Made by a program: the position numbers and the translations under genes
In this document: piece after piece, positions 43,558-53,040 of the stretch
Layout of the letters: every line of letters begins with the position of its first letter
Position numbering within the stretch: the first letter of the stretch is position 1
The notes under the pieces: generated by a model
Told to the model about the DNA's origin: nothing
What the model saw: only the letters and a program-made list of their open reading frames with translations
Database searches by the model: none
Source: Sinisalibacter aestuarii
GTDB lineage: Bacteria; Pseudomonadota; Alphaproteobacteria; Rhodobacterales; Rhodobacteraceae
Length of the DNA stretch: 64,000 nucleotides
Direction of reading: 5' to 3'
Assembly (NCBI RefSeq): GCF_027923545.1
Contig: NZ_BROH01000003.1
Span: 245,048 to 309,047 of the forward strand

Positions 43558-45738
43558 TTGCCGAAACGCGAACCGATAACCTTTGCGACAGAGTGGGTCC
43601 GCCTGCACCCCGAGCCGCAGGATTGGGAAGAACTCCCGATGCGCGAACTTGCACGGTGGTTTGAACAGGCCAGCATGGTCCGCGCCTTCGAACACAAGAT
43701 CCTCGAATTCGGGAACATGGGGCTCGTTCATGGACCTGCCCATGCCAGCATCGGGCAAGAGGCGATCGCAGTAGGCTGCATGGCTGCACTGACCGGCTCC
43801 GACCGCATGAACGGCACTCACCGGGCACACCACCAGATCCTCGCGAAACTCGTCAATCTCGGGACCGACGCCGAGTACAATCCCCTGCGTGATCCATTCT
43901 CTGACGCGACGAACGAAGCGATCCGCCGTTTCATGGCCGAAATCATGGGCCTGTCGTCCGGCTACGCCGGGGGTCGCGGCGGCTCGATGCACATGCGCGA
44001 CCCGGCATCGGGCGTACTCGGTACGAACGCAATCGTCGGAGGCAACGTGCCCCATGCATCCGGATACGCCCTTGCGGACAAGCTCCTGGGACGTGACGAA
44101 ATCTCTGTCTGCTTTTTCGGTGACGGCGCCCTGATGCAGGGCGCGAGCTATGAAGCAATGAACATAGCGGCGCTGTACGATTTGCCTGTGGTCTTCTTCG
44201 TCGAGAACAACCTCTATGCTGTCGCCACCCGACTGGACGAACAGACGCGCGACCAGCAACTCACCTCGCGCGGGTCCATGCTGGGGATTCCCAGCATCGA
44301 GGTGGACGGGATGGATGCGCTCGCGGTTTTCCTCGCGATGCGGGAAGCACGTAGCATCATCGAAAACGGGGCGGGTCCAGTGATGATCGAGGCGCTGTGT
44401 TATCGCTACGTCCACCAGATCGGTCTGAACCCTGGCAGCGCATTCGGCTACCGAACCAGGTCAGAGGAAGGAGAATGGCAGAAGCGCGATCCGATCGCGC
44501 ACCTGCGAAAACAGCTAACCAACCTGCACGGCATCGCTGACGCCGATCTGGACGAGCTTACCGACAAGGCAACCCAAGCCGTCGTCAAGGCGGCCGAAAC
44601 GCTGACCGTCCCCAAAGGCAACGCCCGCGCTATTCCCGAAGAATTTTGGCCCGATCCCGCTCACGTCGAGGATGGCATCCTCGGCTCGGGCGCAGAAGTG
44701 AGAAGCCTGAAGTATTCCGAGGTCGAGGACTATGCAGAAGATACCCTCGCCACGTCGTCGCTTATCGACGCGGCCGCGCGGGCGCTGGAGCGCAACATGG
44801 CGCGCGATCCGTCGATCATCGTTCTCGGCGAGGATGTACACCGGATGCGCGGCGGAGTGACCGGCGTTACCAAATACGCCAGCGAAACCTACCCGGACCG
44901 GGTTCTTGCCATGCCTATCGCGGAGAACGGATTTGTAGGCCTCGGCCTGGGCGCCGCCCTTAACGGATTACGTCCCGTGATCGAGATCATGTTCTCGGAC
45001 TTCTGCCTCGTGGCCGCCGACCAACTCTTCAATCAGGTCGCAAAAGTACGCCACATGTTCGGTGGCGATGTCGATGTCCCTCTTCTCGTTCGATTGCGGG
45101 TCGTCCCAGATACCGGGTACGGCTCGCAGCATTCGGGCGACCATGCGGGGCTGTTCGCTATGTTCCCGGGTTGGCGTATATTCGCGCCTGCGACACCTTT
45201 CGACTATGTCGGGATGCTCAACACAGCGCTACGCTCCAACGACCCTGTCGTAATCATCGAGAATGCTTCACTCTACCAGATCAAAGGCTCGGTGCCGAAA
45301 AATGCCGAGGAAGCGTTTATCCCGTTCGGCAAGGCAAAAGTCATAAGAAAAGGCTCCGACTGCACGGTCCTCGTTACGGCCGGGTCCATGCAGGACACCC
45401 TGAAAGCGGTAGACACCGTTGGTGTCAATGCGGAGGTGATTGACCTACGCTCCCTCGATTCCTTCGGTGTTGACTGGGAGACGATCGGCGACAGCCTGCG
45501 CCGCACCAACCGGCTGATGGTCGCGGAACAGACAGCGGAGGGCCTCTCGCTGGGTCCGCGCATCGCAGCGGGTGCGCAAGCGCGGTTCTTCGACTATCTC
45601 GATCACGAGATCATCTGCATCTCAGGGGGTCGCGCATCACCTGTCGTATCGAAGCCTCTCAACGCAGCAGCGCTGGCGGATGCTGAGAAGATCGCCGGCG
45701 GTCTGAAAGCCCTCATGTCCATGGAAGAAACAGTATGA
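43558..45738 (+). CDS. Fused alpha-beta E1 component of a 2-oxoacid/acetoin dehydrogenase
   Basis: A 726-residue protein joining an E1 alpha unit (residues about 25-340) and an E1 beta unit (about 395-720). The alpha part carries the thiamine diphosphate motif from Gly188 (FFGDGALMQGASYEA) to Asn217-Asn218 (FVENNLYA). The beta part has IIVLGEDVHRMRGGVTG, PIAENGFVGLGLGAAL and MFSDFCLVAADQLFNQVAK. Most related enzymes have two genes, though fused forms are known. Start is a TTG with GGGAGG five bases upstream. No E2 or E3 gene is in the window, so it must borrow these or act as a thiamine-dependent enzyme alone. Confidence 0.9.
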   Translation: MPKREPITFATEWVRLHPEPQDWEELPMRELARWFEQASMVRAFEHKILEFGNMGLVHGPAHASIGQEAIAVGCMAALTGSDRMNGTHRAHHQILAKLVNLGTDAEYNPLRDPFSDATNEAIRRFMAEIMGLSSGYAGGRGGSMHMRDPASGVLGTNAIVGGNVPHASGYALADKLLGRDEISVCFFGDGALMQGASYEAMNIAALYDLPVVFFVENNLYAVATRLDEQTRDQQLTSRGSMLGIPSIEVDGMDALAVFLAMREARSIIENGAGPVMIEALCYRYVHQIGLNPGSAFGYRTRSEEGEWQKRDPIAHLRKQLTNLHGIADADLDELTDKATQAVVKAAETLTVPKGNARAIPEEFWPDPAHVEDGILGSGAEVRSLKYSEVEDYAEDTLATSSLIDAAARALERNMARDPSIIVLGEDVHRMRGGVTGVTKYASETYPDRVLAMPIAENGFVGLGLGAALNGLRPVIEIMFSDFCLVAADQLFNQVAKVRHMFGGDVDVPLLVRLRVVPDTGYGSQHSGDHAGLFAMFPGWRIFAPATPFDYVGMLNTALRSNDPVVIIENASLYQIKGSVPKNAEEAFIPFGKAKVIRKGSDCTVLVTAGSMQDTLKAVDTVGVNAEVIDLRSLDSFGVDWETIGDSLRRTNRLMVAEQTAEGLSLGPRIAAGAQARFFDYLDHEIICISGGRASPVVSKPLNAAALADAEKIAGGLKALMSMEETV

Positions 45739-46469
45739 ACGGCCCCAGTTCCAACCGCAGTATCGTAATCACCGGTGGTGCCGGTGGTATCGGTCGCGCG
45801 ACCGCGCGTGCCTTCCTCGAACTGGGCAACGCTGTGACGCTCATCGACATCAATGCCGACGCGCTCGAAGATGCACGGAGCGAACTCGCCGGACTTGGCA
45901 AGGTGGTCGCCCACCAATCAGGTCTGGAAAACGTTTCCGCTTGCCGCACCGCGCTTGAGGCCGCGGGCGGCCCGGCCCATGCACTTATTCACCTCGCGGG
46001 AATCTACGAACACGACCCTTTTTCGGAAGACGAAAGTGACGTCTGGCCGCGTGCAATCCAGTCGAACCTCACCAACGCTTACGACCTCGCACGTGTCTTC
46101 GGAACCTTTCACATAGCCGATCCAACTGCGCGCCTCGTGCTTGCCAGCTCGCTCGCCTTTCGCAAGGGAGTACACGACCGCATTGCCTATTCTGCGGCCA
46201 AGGGTGGTATTGTCGGCCTCGTGCGCGCCCTGTCGCGAAAACTGGCGCCGAACGTCCTAGTGAACGCGGTCGCGCCCGGTCTGATCGCCACCAGAATGAC
46301 CACTGACGTAATCGCCCTGCGCGGGGAAAAACTTGTCGCCGACATTCCGCTGCAACGCGCCGGGGCGGCATCCGAAGTGGCCGCTGTCATCCGCTTTCTC
46401 TGCGGCCCGGATGCATCCTACATCACAGGACAGACGCTGAACGTGGACGGCGGGGTCGTTTCGAGTTGA
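45735..46469 (+). CDS. SDR-family oxidoreductase
   Basis: A 244-residue classical SDR with TGGAGGIGRATARAF near residue 12, ASSLAFRKG near 137, catalytic YSAAKGGIVG near 150 and VAPGLIATRM near 181. VTLIDIN after beta-2 suggests NAD+. Its start overlaps the E1 stop codon by ATGA, so the products are translationally coupled and the SDR may make the E1 substrate, for example by oxidising a hydroxy acid or diol. It converges with the iclR gene. Confidence 0.9.
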   Translation: MNGPSSNRSIVITGGAGGIGRATARAFLELGNAVTLIDINADALEDARSELAGLGKVVAHQSGLENVSACRTALEAAGGPAHALIHLAGIYEHDPFSEDESDVWPRAIQSNLTNAYDLARVFGTFHIADPTARLVLASSLAFRKGVHDRIAYSAAKGGIVGLVRALSRKLAPNVLVNAVAPGLIATRMTTDVIALRGEKLVADIPLQRAGAASEVAAVIRFLCGPDASYITGQTLNVDGGVVSS

Positions 46470-46475
46470 CCGGCC

Positions 46476-48101
46476 TTATCCGGTGGCGGTCTCCGGCTGG
46501 TACCCGAGATCCGTCGAAATCTTCGCGACCTCTCCCCTTAGACGTTCCAGCAGCTTGGCCTCCTGTGCGGCGACCTCCTCAATGTCTCCGGTCAGGGTGA
46601 CGGAGAACCAGATTTCGCCATCATGGTCGAAAACCGGCGCAGCGAGCGAGCGCAAGCGAACCTGTCCTCGCTGTTCGGTCGCCGCGACCCCAGTCTCCCT
46701 CACCTCCTGCGATATCCTCGCCCAGTCCTTAGCCGGCAGCCCCTTGACCTCACGATGAGGCGCGATGGCCTTTGCAGCAGCCAGAGCCTGTCGCTGCGCA
46801 TCGGCGCTGGTATGCGCCCTGAACAGCATGCCAGTCGCCGTATCCGACAGCGGGAGCGTTCTGCCGATGTGAATGTCGGTGTGACGGGAATCACGGGGGC
46901 GCGCGATATCCACCACCACGGGTCCATAGGTCCCCCAGGTGGACAGGAAGCACATCATCCCGGTGTCCTCGGACAATTCGTGTATGAGCGCGCGCGTGGT
47001 TTCGAAGGCGTTGTAGCTTTGCAGCCTGACCAACAGCATCTCGGCCGGAACTGGCCCGACCTGATAGCGGGGGGATTCCGGAACCTTCTCGACAAGCCCT
47101 GTCTTTCTGAGACTGACCATATACCCATGTGCCTTCGCAGGCAGGATGCCTGCGTCATCGCAGACGTCCTTCAGTTTTCGCGGCCCTGACGTGAATGCGA
47201 GCGCGGCGAGAATCCGACCGGCGATTTCGGCCGATCCTACCCCGCGACGATCTTCGAGGGCCGCGGCCTGCCCGTTTGCGGCAGCGGCGAGTGTTGGATC
47301 AGGGAGGCGCGTCAGGTTCTTCAACTTCAGCGGCCTATCACGATAGCTTTTCAGCCTCTCGACAATATCCCTGGCCAGTGGACCGGCGGCCTTCTCAGGC
47401 AACCCGTCAGAGGTGCCGACAATCGTCATCGTACATATGAGCTGCCCCGCCTGATCGAACACTGGCACCGCGATGGCATTGTAGCCTGGAAAATATGCAT
47501 CGCGGACGAATGCGTATTCCTTCTCCCGGATATCACCGATCAGTCGCGCAAGCTCCGCCCGGTCAGGAGCATCGCCAATCGCAGGCTGATCCACGGAGCC
47601 TTTGAGTTCAGCCTCTGCACGAGCAGCCACGCGCGGATCCGAGGAATAAGTAAGGAAGGTTCGACCCGTCGCTGTCCCCGTCACGTTATAGGGGGTTCCG
47701 GGCCTCAGGTTGATGTCAAGCGGAGTACGCGACGGAATGACCTTAGCGATGGTGGGGCGATGGCCGGCCCAGAAGACAAGCCCAACAAGGAGGTCATGCT
47801 CCGACGAGATTTCACGCGCAATCTGCTGGAAGCCAAATCTCTGCCCCAGCGTCTCAAGCCGGCAATGTCCGAGACGGGCTGCGAGCGCACCGAAAGCCCG
47901 ACCACGCGATGCCGGGTCGACTTCGATCAGGCCAAGTCGCTGGAAACTCACCAGATAGGGTCGGAGCTGTTGCTGTTGCATGCCGGTCGCCTCGGCAATC
48001 TCGGCAAGTGACGGACGCTCGCCGAGATTGGTCATCGCGGCAAGGATCGTGCCGAACAACTCAACCGACTTGATCCCGCGCCCCAACTCCTTCTTCGACA
48101 T
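46476..48101 (-). CDS. Tandem-duplicated IclR-type regulator
   Basis: A 541-residue protein, about twice the usual 250. Unit 1 (about 8-255) has an IclR winged helix (LAEIAEATGMQQQQLRPYLVSFQRLGLIE) and effector domain ending PVFDQAGQLICTMTIVG. Unit 2 (about 290-535) repeats the plan (LKDVCDDAGILPAKAHGYMVSLRKTGLVEK, and PVFDHDGEIWFSVTLTGD). The two units are diverged, so the duplication is old. It lies 23 bases downstream of dctM on the same strand and is probably the last gene of the TRAP operon, sensing its substrate. Confidence 0.87.
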   Translation of the reverse strand: MSKKELGRGIKSVELFGTILAAMTNLGERPSLAEIAEATGMQQQQLRPYLVSFQRLGLIEVDPASRGRAFGALAARLGHCRLETLGQRFGFQQIAREISSEHDLLVGLVFWAGHRPTIAKVIPSRTPLDINLRPGTPYNVTGTATGRTFLTYSSDPRVAARAEAELKGSVDQPAIGDAPDRAELARLIGDIREKEYAFVRDAYFPGYNAIAVPVFDQAGQLICTMTIVGTSDGLPEKAAGPLARDIVERLKSYRDRPLKLKNLTRLPDPTLAAAANGQAAALEDRRGVGSAEIAGRILAALAFTSGPRKLKDVCDDAGILPAKAHGYMVSLRKTGLVEKVPESPRYQVGPVPAEMLLVRLQSYNAFETTRALIHELSEDTGMMCFLSTWGTYGPVVVDIARPRDSRHTDIHIGRTLPLSDTATGMLFRAHTSADAQRQALAAAKAIAPHREVKGLPAKDWARISQEVRETGVAATEQRGQVRLRSLAAPVFDHDGEIWFSVTLTGDIEEVAAQEAKLLERLRGEVAKISTDLGYQPETATG

Positions 48102-48124
48102 GCGCTCCGCAATCTCCGCCCTGC

Positions 48125-49453
48125 TCAGTCCGCCAGCCGGACCAGTGTCAATGCTAACTCAGGGAAAATTGCGATCAGCGCAAGGACTATGGCCTGAAGC
48201 AGCACGAACGGAACTATCCCACGATAGACGGTTCCGATCGGAAGATCAGGGACCGCCCCCTTCAGGTAGAACAAAGCTGGACCAAAGGGCGGCGTCAAGA
48301 ACGAGGTCTGCAAGTTGGTTGCCACGAGAATGCCGAACCAAACCAACACCATGTCACGACTAAGGCCGAAGTCCTGTGCGACGATCACCGGGACGATCAG
48401 CGGAAGAACAACGAGCGAAATCTCGATCCAATCGAGAAAGAAGCCGAGAATGAAGATGATGAGCAGTACGGTGAAGAGAAGAGCATAGGGCGCCCCGTGC
48501 AAGCCGCCGAAAAGCGAGGTGATCGCCTCGTCGCCACCAAGCCGCCGAAAGACTGCGGCAAAGACGGTCGCGCCGATCATGACAAAGGCGATCATCACCG
48601 TCGTCAGCGTGGTCTCGCGCAGAATCCGCCGCAACTTGGCCAGGTTCAGGCCACGACTGAGAAGCGCCAGGAGCGTAGCGCCGGCCGCACCGAGCCCAGC
48701 AGCCTCTGTTGGAGTGGCAAGACCACCGAGGATCGAGCCCAGCACCAGCACGATCAGAACCAGCGGCGCAAGGAGATCCAGCAGAATCTGGCCCCAGTTG
48801 AAAGGCGTATCCGCTATCCCCTCGGCGCGCGGCATGAGCGACGGGCGTAACTTGGCGAGGATAAGAATGAACAATAGGTAACAGGCCGCAAGGATAAGGC
48901 CGGGACCGATCGCCGCGAGGAACAGATCACGGATGGAGATCTGCATCTGGTCGCCAAGAATGATCAGCATGATCGATGGCGGCACAAGGATGCCCAATGT
49001 CCCGCTTGCGCACACCAGGCCGGACGACAGGCTGCGGCTGTACCTGGCGGCGTGCATCGCGGGCAATGCAATCGTGGCCATCAGTACGACCGATGCCCCT
49101 ACGATCCCTGTTGCCGCGGCCATGATAACACCGATCAGACAGACAGCGATCGCAAGGCCTCCGGGTCGTCCCTTAAGAACTCGCTCGAAGGCGCGCAATA
49201 GGCGGCCCGCCACGCCCGATACTTCAAGCATGTGGCCCATGAAGATGAACAGCGGGATCGAAATCAGCAGCCAGTTCGTCAGGATGCCAGAGAAAATCCG
49301 TGCAACCGCCGTGGTCACGAAAAGCGGTGGTGTGCCACTTATGAACAGGAAGACGACCGCGACACCCGTGAGGACAAATGCGACCGGAAAGCCAGTGAAA
49401 AGCCCCACAAGCAGCATCATGCCCATGGCCAAAGGATAGGCGTGTTCCCACAT
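48125..49453 (-). CDS. dctM: TRAP transporter large permease (DctM)
   Basis: A 442-residue integral membrane protein with about 11-12 hydrophobic segments. Typical marks are GFPVAFVLTGVAVVF near residue 20, GIVGASVVLMATIALPAMHAARYSRSLSSGLVCASGTLGILVPPS-like region near 115-155 and GFFLDWIEISLVVLPLIVPV near 355. It forms the ion-driven channel with DctQ. It starts 1 base after the dctQ stop. Confidence 0.94.
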   Translation of the reverse strand: MWEHAYPLAMGMMLLVGLFTGFPVAFVLTGVAVVFLFISGTPPLFVTTAVARIFSGILTNWLLISIPLFIFMGHMLEVSGVAGRLLRAFERVLKGRPGGLAIAVCLIGVIMAAATGIVGASVVLMATIALPAMHAARYSRSLSSGLVCASGTLGILVPPSIMLIILGDQMQISIRDLFLAAIGPGLILAACYLLFILILAKLRPSLMPRAEGIADTPFNWGQILLDLLAPLVLIVLVLGSILGGLATPTEAAGLGAAGATLLALLSRGLNLAKLRRILRETTLTTVMIAFVMIGATVFAAVFRRLGGDEAITSLFGGLHGAPYALLFTVLLIIFILGFFLDWIEISLVVLPLIVPVIVAQDFGLSRDMVLVWFGILVATNLQTSFLTPPFGPALFYLKGAVPDLPIGTVYRGIVPFVLLQAIVLALIAIFPELALTLVRLAD

Positions 49454-49454
49454 G

Positions 49455-50009
49455 TCAATGATCCTTCCGACGCGCGAACAACTCGCGCACTTCGCGAACC
49501 AGGATGACCAGTCCCGCGAGAGCGAGCAGGATAAAGCCGACAGGAAGGCTTGCCTTGAGCACCCAACGGTCCTGAAGGCCGCCGTAGCTCGACCCCTCGC
49601 CCGTCGAGAACGAACTCAGCGCGAAGCGATATCCGAAATTTGCCGCGAGCCAGCAAAAAGGCAGCAAGAAGATGGCGATGCCCAGAATTTCGACCACTGC
49701 CCGGGCCTTGCGCGGCATGTGTTCAGACAGGACTTCGACGCGCACATGCCTGTTTTCCAGGTAGGTCCACCCTCCGCCAAGCATCACCAACAGGCCGAAG
49801 ATGTGCCATTGCGCATCGGTCACGCTGGTCGGACCAATTTCGGTGCCCAGCAGGAAGATATCGGTTTCCCAGGTAAAGAAGCCGTTGAGCCGGGCCGCCG
49901 CCGCGAAGACCGCGACGCAAACGAACAGCACCATCGGCAGCAACAGCCAGGCGACGATGCGGCCCGGCGCCGCGAGAGCGCCGGACAAGAGATTGAGAAA
50001 GCGATCCAT
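49455..50009 (-). CDS. dctQ: TRAP transporter small permease (DctQ)
   Basis: A 184-residue membrane protein with four hydrophobic segments (IVAWLLLPMVLFVCVAVFAAA, WHIFGLLVMLGGGWTYL, AVVEILGIAIFLLPFCWLAA and PVGFILLALAGLVIL). The NRHVRVEVL motif near residue 95 is standard for DctQ. I start at 50009 by alignment with other DctQ proteins; an extra nine-residue N-terminus is open. It is 36 bases after the binding-protein gene. Confidence 0.92.
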   Translation of the reverse strand: MDRFLNLLSGALAAPGRIVAWLLLPMVLFVCVAVFAAAARLNGFFTWETDIFLLGTEIGPTSVTDAQWHIFGLLVMLGGGWTYLENRHVRVEVLSEHMPRKARAVVEILGIAIFLLPFCWLAANFGYRFALSSFSTGEGSSYGGLQDRWVLKASLPVGFILLALAGLVILVREVRELFARRKDH

Positions 50010-50045
50010 AATGAACGTTTCTTGAGGCGGGAGCACGCAGCCGGG

Positions 50046-51074
50046 TTACTGGCCGAGCGACTGCAGCGATGTATAGCCGTTGGTGGCTTCCACATAGGCC
50101 TTGAGCGACGCATAGGCCTCGGAAAGCAGTTCATTACCGGCGGCAGTTTCTTCCAGCACGATAATGGATTCTTCGCGCAGGCGGTCAAGGATTTCCGGCG
50201 AGAAGTTGCGAATTTCGGCGCCCGCTTCCTCAATCCGGGCCAGCGCGTCAACCTGTGCACCAAGCTGCTCGCCGAAGCTCTGCATCACGTTTGCACGGCA
50301 GGCATCGACCATCGAGGTCTGCTGATCTGATGTGAAACCGTCCCACACCGGCATCGAAATCAGGATCGAACTCCAGCTCGATGGCTGATGCCAACCGGGA
50401 AAGTAATAGTAATCCGCCACATCTTGAAAGCCGAATCCCTCATCGACGAGCGGCATCGAGAATTCGGCCGCGTCCAGTCGACCAGTCTCCAGAGACAGGT
50501 AGATTTCCCCGGCCGGCAAGAGTTGCGGACTGGCCCCGAGACGACTGATAACCTGAGCGCCGAGGCCGGCGATGCGGATCTTCAGACCCTGAAAATCTTC
50601 GATGGTGTTGATTTCACGGTTGTACCACCCCGCAGCCTCGGACAATCCGATATGGCAGGGAATAACCTTCACGTTGAACGGATCGTAGGCCTTTTGCAGG
50701 ATCTCCATCCCACCGCCCGCATACATCCAGCCCATTGCCTGTTCGGGCGTCGGCCCGAACGGCATCGAAGCCAGTAGAAGGGCCGTCGGCATCGCGTCCG
50801 ACCAGTAACCGATCCAGTCGTATCCCATCGGGATGGCACCCGACGACACCATGTTCAGAACTTCGAGTGGCGGCACCAGTTCCCCGGCCCCATGGACTTT
50901 CACGTCCACCTCGCCGTTTGTCATCGTGCGCACCATGTCAGCCCAGTTGACCGGGCTTTGACCAATGATCGGTGAATTCAGGGCATTCACGCTTTGCAGA
51001 TCGAAAGTCTCCGCCGCCGCGGGCAGCGATGGTGCGAAAAGGCATGCGGCCAAGGCCATTTTTGCAAGGTTCAT
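50046..51074 (-). CDS. dctP: TRAP transporter substrate-binding protein (DctP)
   Basis: A 342-residue DctP with a signal peptide ending near residue 21 (APSLPAAA then ETFDLQS). It shares long identical stretches with the DctP at 39939 (AYDPFNVK, IPCH, GEIYLSLETGRLDAAEF, YYYFPGWHQ), so the ligands are probably similar acids. GGGAGGACATGATA precedes the ATG at 51074; an ATG at 51080 is closer to that site and less likely. It starts the dctPQM-iclR operon. Confidence 0.92.
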   Translation of the reverse strand: MNLAKMALAACLFAPSLPAAAETFDLQSVNALNSPIIGQSPVNWADMVRTMTNGEVDVKVHGAGELVPPLEVLNMVSSGAIPMGYDWIGYWSDAMPTALLLASMPFGPTPEQAMGWMYAGGGMEILQKAYDPFNVKVIPCHIGLSEAAGWYNREINTIEDFQGLKIRIAGLGAQVISRLGASPQLLPAGEIYLSLETGRLDAAEFSMPLVDEGFGFQDVADYYYFPGWHQPSSWSSILISMPVWDGFTSDQQTSMVDACRANVMQSFGEQLGAQVDALARIEEAGAEIRNFSPEILDRLREESIIVLEETAAGNELLSEAYASLKAYVEATNGYTSLQSLGQ

Positions 51075-51254
51075 TATCATGTCCTCCCTAGAATGCGGCC
51101 AAGTCTCTCAGCGCCTCCCGCGCTGGCTCGCCGCCTGGCCGGATTGTTAGCACGCATCCCTAGTCGTTACAATTTTTATTTATTATAGCCAACAATCACA
51201 TCTCATATCTAATATTTTTCCAATTACTTATACCTTTGAGCCCACCCCTTCACT

Positions 51255-51268
51255 GCGAATCGATTCGC
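51255..51268. repeat. 14-bp perfect palindrome
   Basis: GCGAATCGATTCGC lies between the dctP promoter and the IS5-like remnant. It could be a regulator site for dctP, about 180 bases upstream of its start, or chance; nothing repeats it in the window that I found. Confidence 0.3.
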
Positions 51269-51414
51269 CATTTCGACATCACGTTTAGCACCGCATCACC
51301 CCCTTTTTTGAGCCTCAGCGCGGCGTATCCCCGATCTGGTAAGGTGCATTGCGGACGAGGACGAACTCAATGGGGGCTCACCCCGGGTTCGCCTGTTTCC
51401 CGTTGATCAGATTC

Positions 51415-52025
51415 TTTTGTCAAACGTTGGCGTCCCATGTGTAGGCCGTGTGGTCGGCCACGACATGAGAGCTGCACGTGAGGCTGTCGATCAATGCGGG
51501 CGCGGCGGCCTTGTCGCTGGCCTGACCGGGGCTGATCGACAGCCGGTTCGGCAGGCCCGCCTCATCCACAACCGCGTTGATCTTGGCGCTCAACCCGCCA
51601 CGAGAGCAACCGATGGCGTGATCTTCACCCCCTTTTTACCGCCGGCGGCGTGTTGGTGCGCGCGGATGATGGAACTGCCGATGAAGACCATGGATTCTGG
51701 TGGCTTCGCCGCCAAGGCATTGAAGATATTGACCCAGACCCCAACCTTGGCCCGGCGATTACAGCGGTTGTAGACGGTGGTGGAAGGGCCGTAGCGCTCC
51801 GGCAGATCGCGCCAGGGCGAGCCGGTGCGCAGGATGTAAAATATCCCGTTCAGAACCCATCAGTCATCGACCCGAGCAACACCTCGCGGCTTGTTCGGCA
51901 GCAGCGGCTCGATGATCCGCCACTCCGCATCACTCAAATCAAACCGTGCCATGATCCTCCTCCTCGTTGGATCAGTGAATCACAGCCTCACCCGCCTGGG
52001 AATCCACTTAATGAGGACAGAACCC
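51415..52025 (-). mobile_element. Degenerate IS5-family element
   Basis: The transposase remnant plus about 75 bases of its upstream end (through GGATTCCCAGGCGGGTGAGG on the minus strand) form a damaged insertion sequence. The 5' end looks preserved near 52025; the other end is truncated. It sits in the 1154-base gap between dctP and the SnoaL-like gene; the rest of that gap holds AT-rich promoter sequence on both sides. Confidence 0.55.
51421..51952 (-). pseudogene. IS5/IS427-type transposase, inactivated
   Basis: Minus strand starts MARFDLSDAEWRIIEPLLPNKPRGVARVDD, then has an in-frame TGA where relatives have an arginine codon, continues [32 protein letters not shown], and shifts frame at a run of A and G (AAAAAGGGGG) to [23 protein letters not shown]. 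It ends at an unrelated stop after VVADHTAYTWDANV, where the intact family has ADRGYD plus about 80 more residues. The A/G run is the usual frameshift site of this family; the nonsense codon and the missing C-terminus show it is dead. Confidence 0.8.
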
Positions 52026-52228
52026 AGTCCTGATCTGGGCGCCTTGCCCGGCCAAGCTATCACCGCAAGCGAGTTCCTACGAGAACCAAAGATAGCATCT
52101 ACGCGATAACAAAATAGCATATCTGCGATTTAATAATTGAATATGCATTAGCAATGAGCTACGTTCTCCCTCGCACTCAGCAACGAACTGAGAGCGCAAA
52201 ATTAACATTTGGGTATGGGAGGAAACCA

Positions 52229-52684
52229 ATGAACCCAGTTTCAATCGAGTCGGTCGCTGACCGACTGGCAATAATGGAAACAATAAGCCGTTACGGGCAC
52301 GCGCTGGACTTCATGGACCGCGACGCGCTTGCAGACTGCTTTACCGAAGATGCCGTGAACAAGGGGTTCACCGAAGAGCATCATGACTATGGTCCCATCA
52401 AGGGGCGCCAGAACATCGTCGACGGTATTATGGGCCGCATGGATCACCAGTTCGAGGGCACAAAAGATCTTGCCCTTCAACCCAGGCACTGCATCACCAA
52501 CTTCAAGTTTGACGAGCTGACAGACAATTCAGCGCAAGTAACCTCGATGCTGGTTGCGCCCGCGTCGGAAAACCACTCGACCAGAATGTATGGCGCCGGC
52601 TGGTATCTGCATAAGCTGGAAAAAAGCGACGGGGTATGGAGGATCAGCCATCTCGAGTGGCATCTCGACCTACCAGTGAGCTGA
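52229..52684 (+). CDS. SnoaL-like / NTF2-fold protein
   Basis: A 151-residue protein with the NTF2-like pattern: VADRLAIMETISRYGHALDFMDRDALADCFTEDAV, then IVDGIMGRMD, PRHCITNFKFDEL and YLHKLEKSDGVWRISHLEWH. The family includes SnoaL_4 ring-hydroxylating-dioxygenase beta-like folds, dehydratases and isomerases such as scytalone dehydratase. GGGAGGAAACCA precedes the ATG at 52229. It is isolated between IS debris and the tandem repeat; the substrate is unknown. Confidence 0.8.
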   Translation: MNPVSIESVADRLAIMETISRYGHALDFMDRDALADCFTEDAVNKGFTEEHHDYGPIKGRQNIVDGIMGRMDHQFEGTKDLALQPRHCITNFKFDELTDNSAQVTSMLVAPASENHSTRMYGAGWYLHKLEKSDGVWRISHLEWHLDLPVS

Positions 52685-52811
52685 CGCACCTGGCGGTTTG
52701 GGGTCGCCCGCATGAAGGCCATCCGGGGAATTCGCCTTGCGCTCCCGGCTCTTTTGAGCGGCCCCAACCGTTTTCCCGACAATTGGTGCGATTGCCTGCG
52801 ACCGGCGCGAA

Positions 52812-52829
52812 GGGTGCATGAATGCACCC
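52812..52829. terminator. Near-perfect inverted repeat downstream of SnoaL-like gene
   Basis: GGGTGCAT-GA-ATGCACCC, an 8-bp stem with a 2-base spacer, about 130 bases after the stop. It could be a terminator cruciform or a protein site. The remainder of the 463-base gap before the next gene shows no gene, only the tandem repeat at 53041. Confidence 0.35.
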
Positions 52830-53040
52830 CTCGAAGAGACCAGCAGGCAACGCCGCAGCACCCGGTTTGGAATCGCCGACCTGCCAAGGGCACGAAGCAA
52901 GACGTCTCGGTTTGAATTGGCCGGGAGGCGGACCCGACGGCACCCACAGTAAGCAGGAAACGGAGAGCGGTGGCTGGCCACCGGATCACCCGCCAAGTCC
53001 GTCTGTCTATATGGATGCGTGAACGGAAATGCCGGGGACT

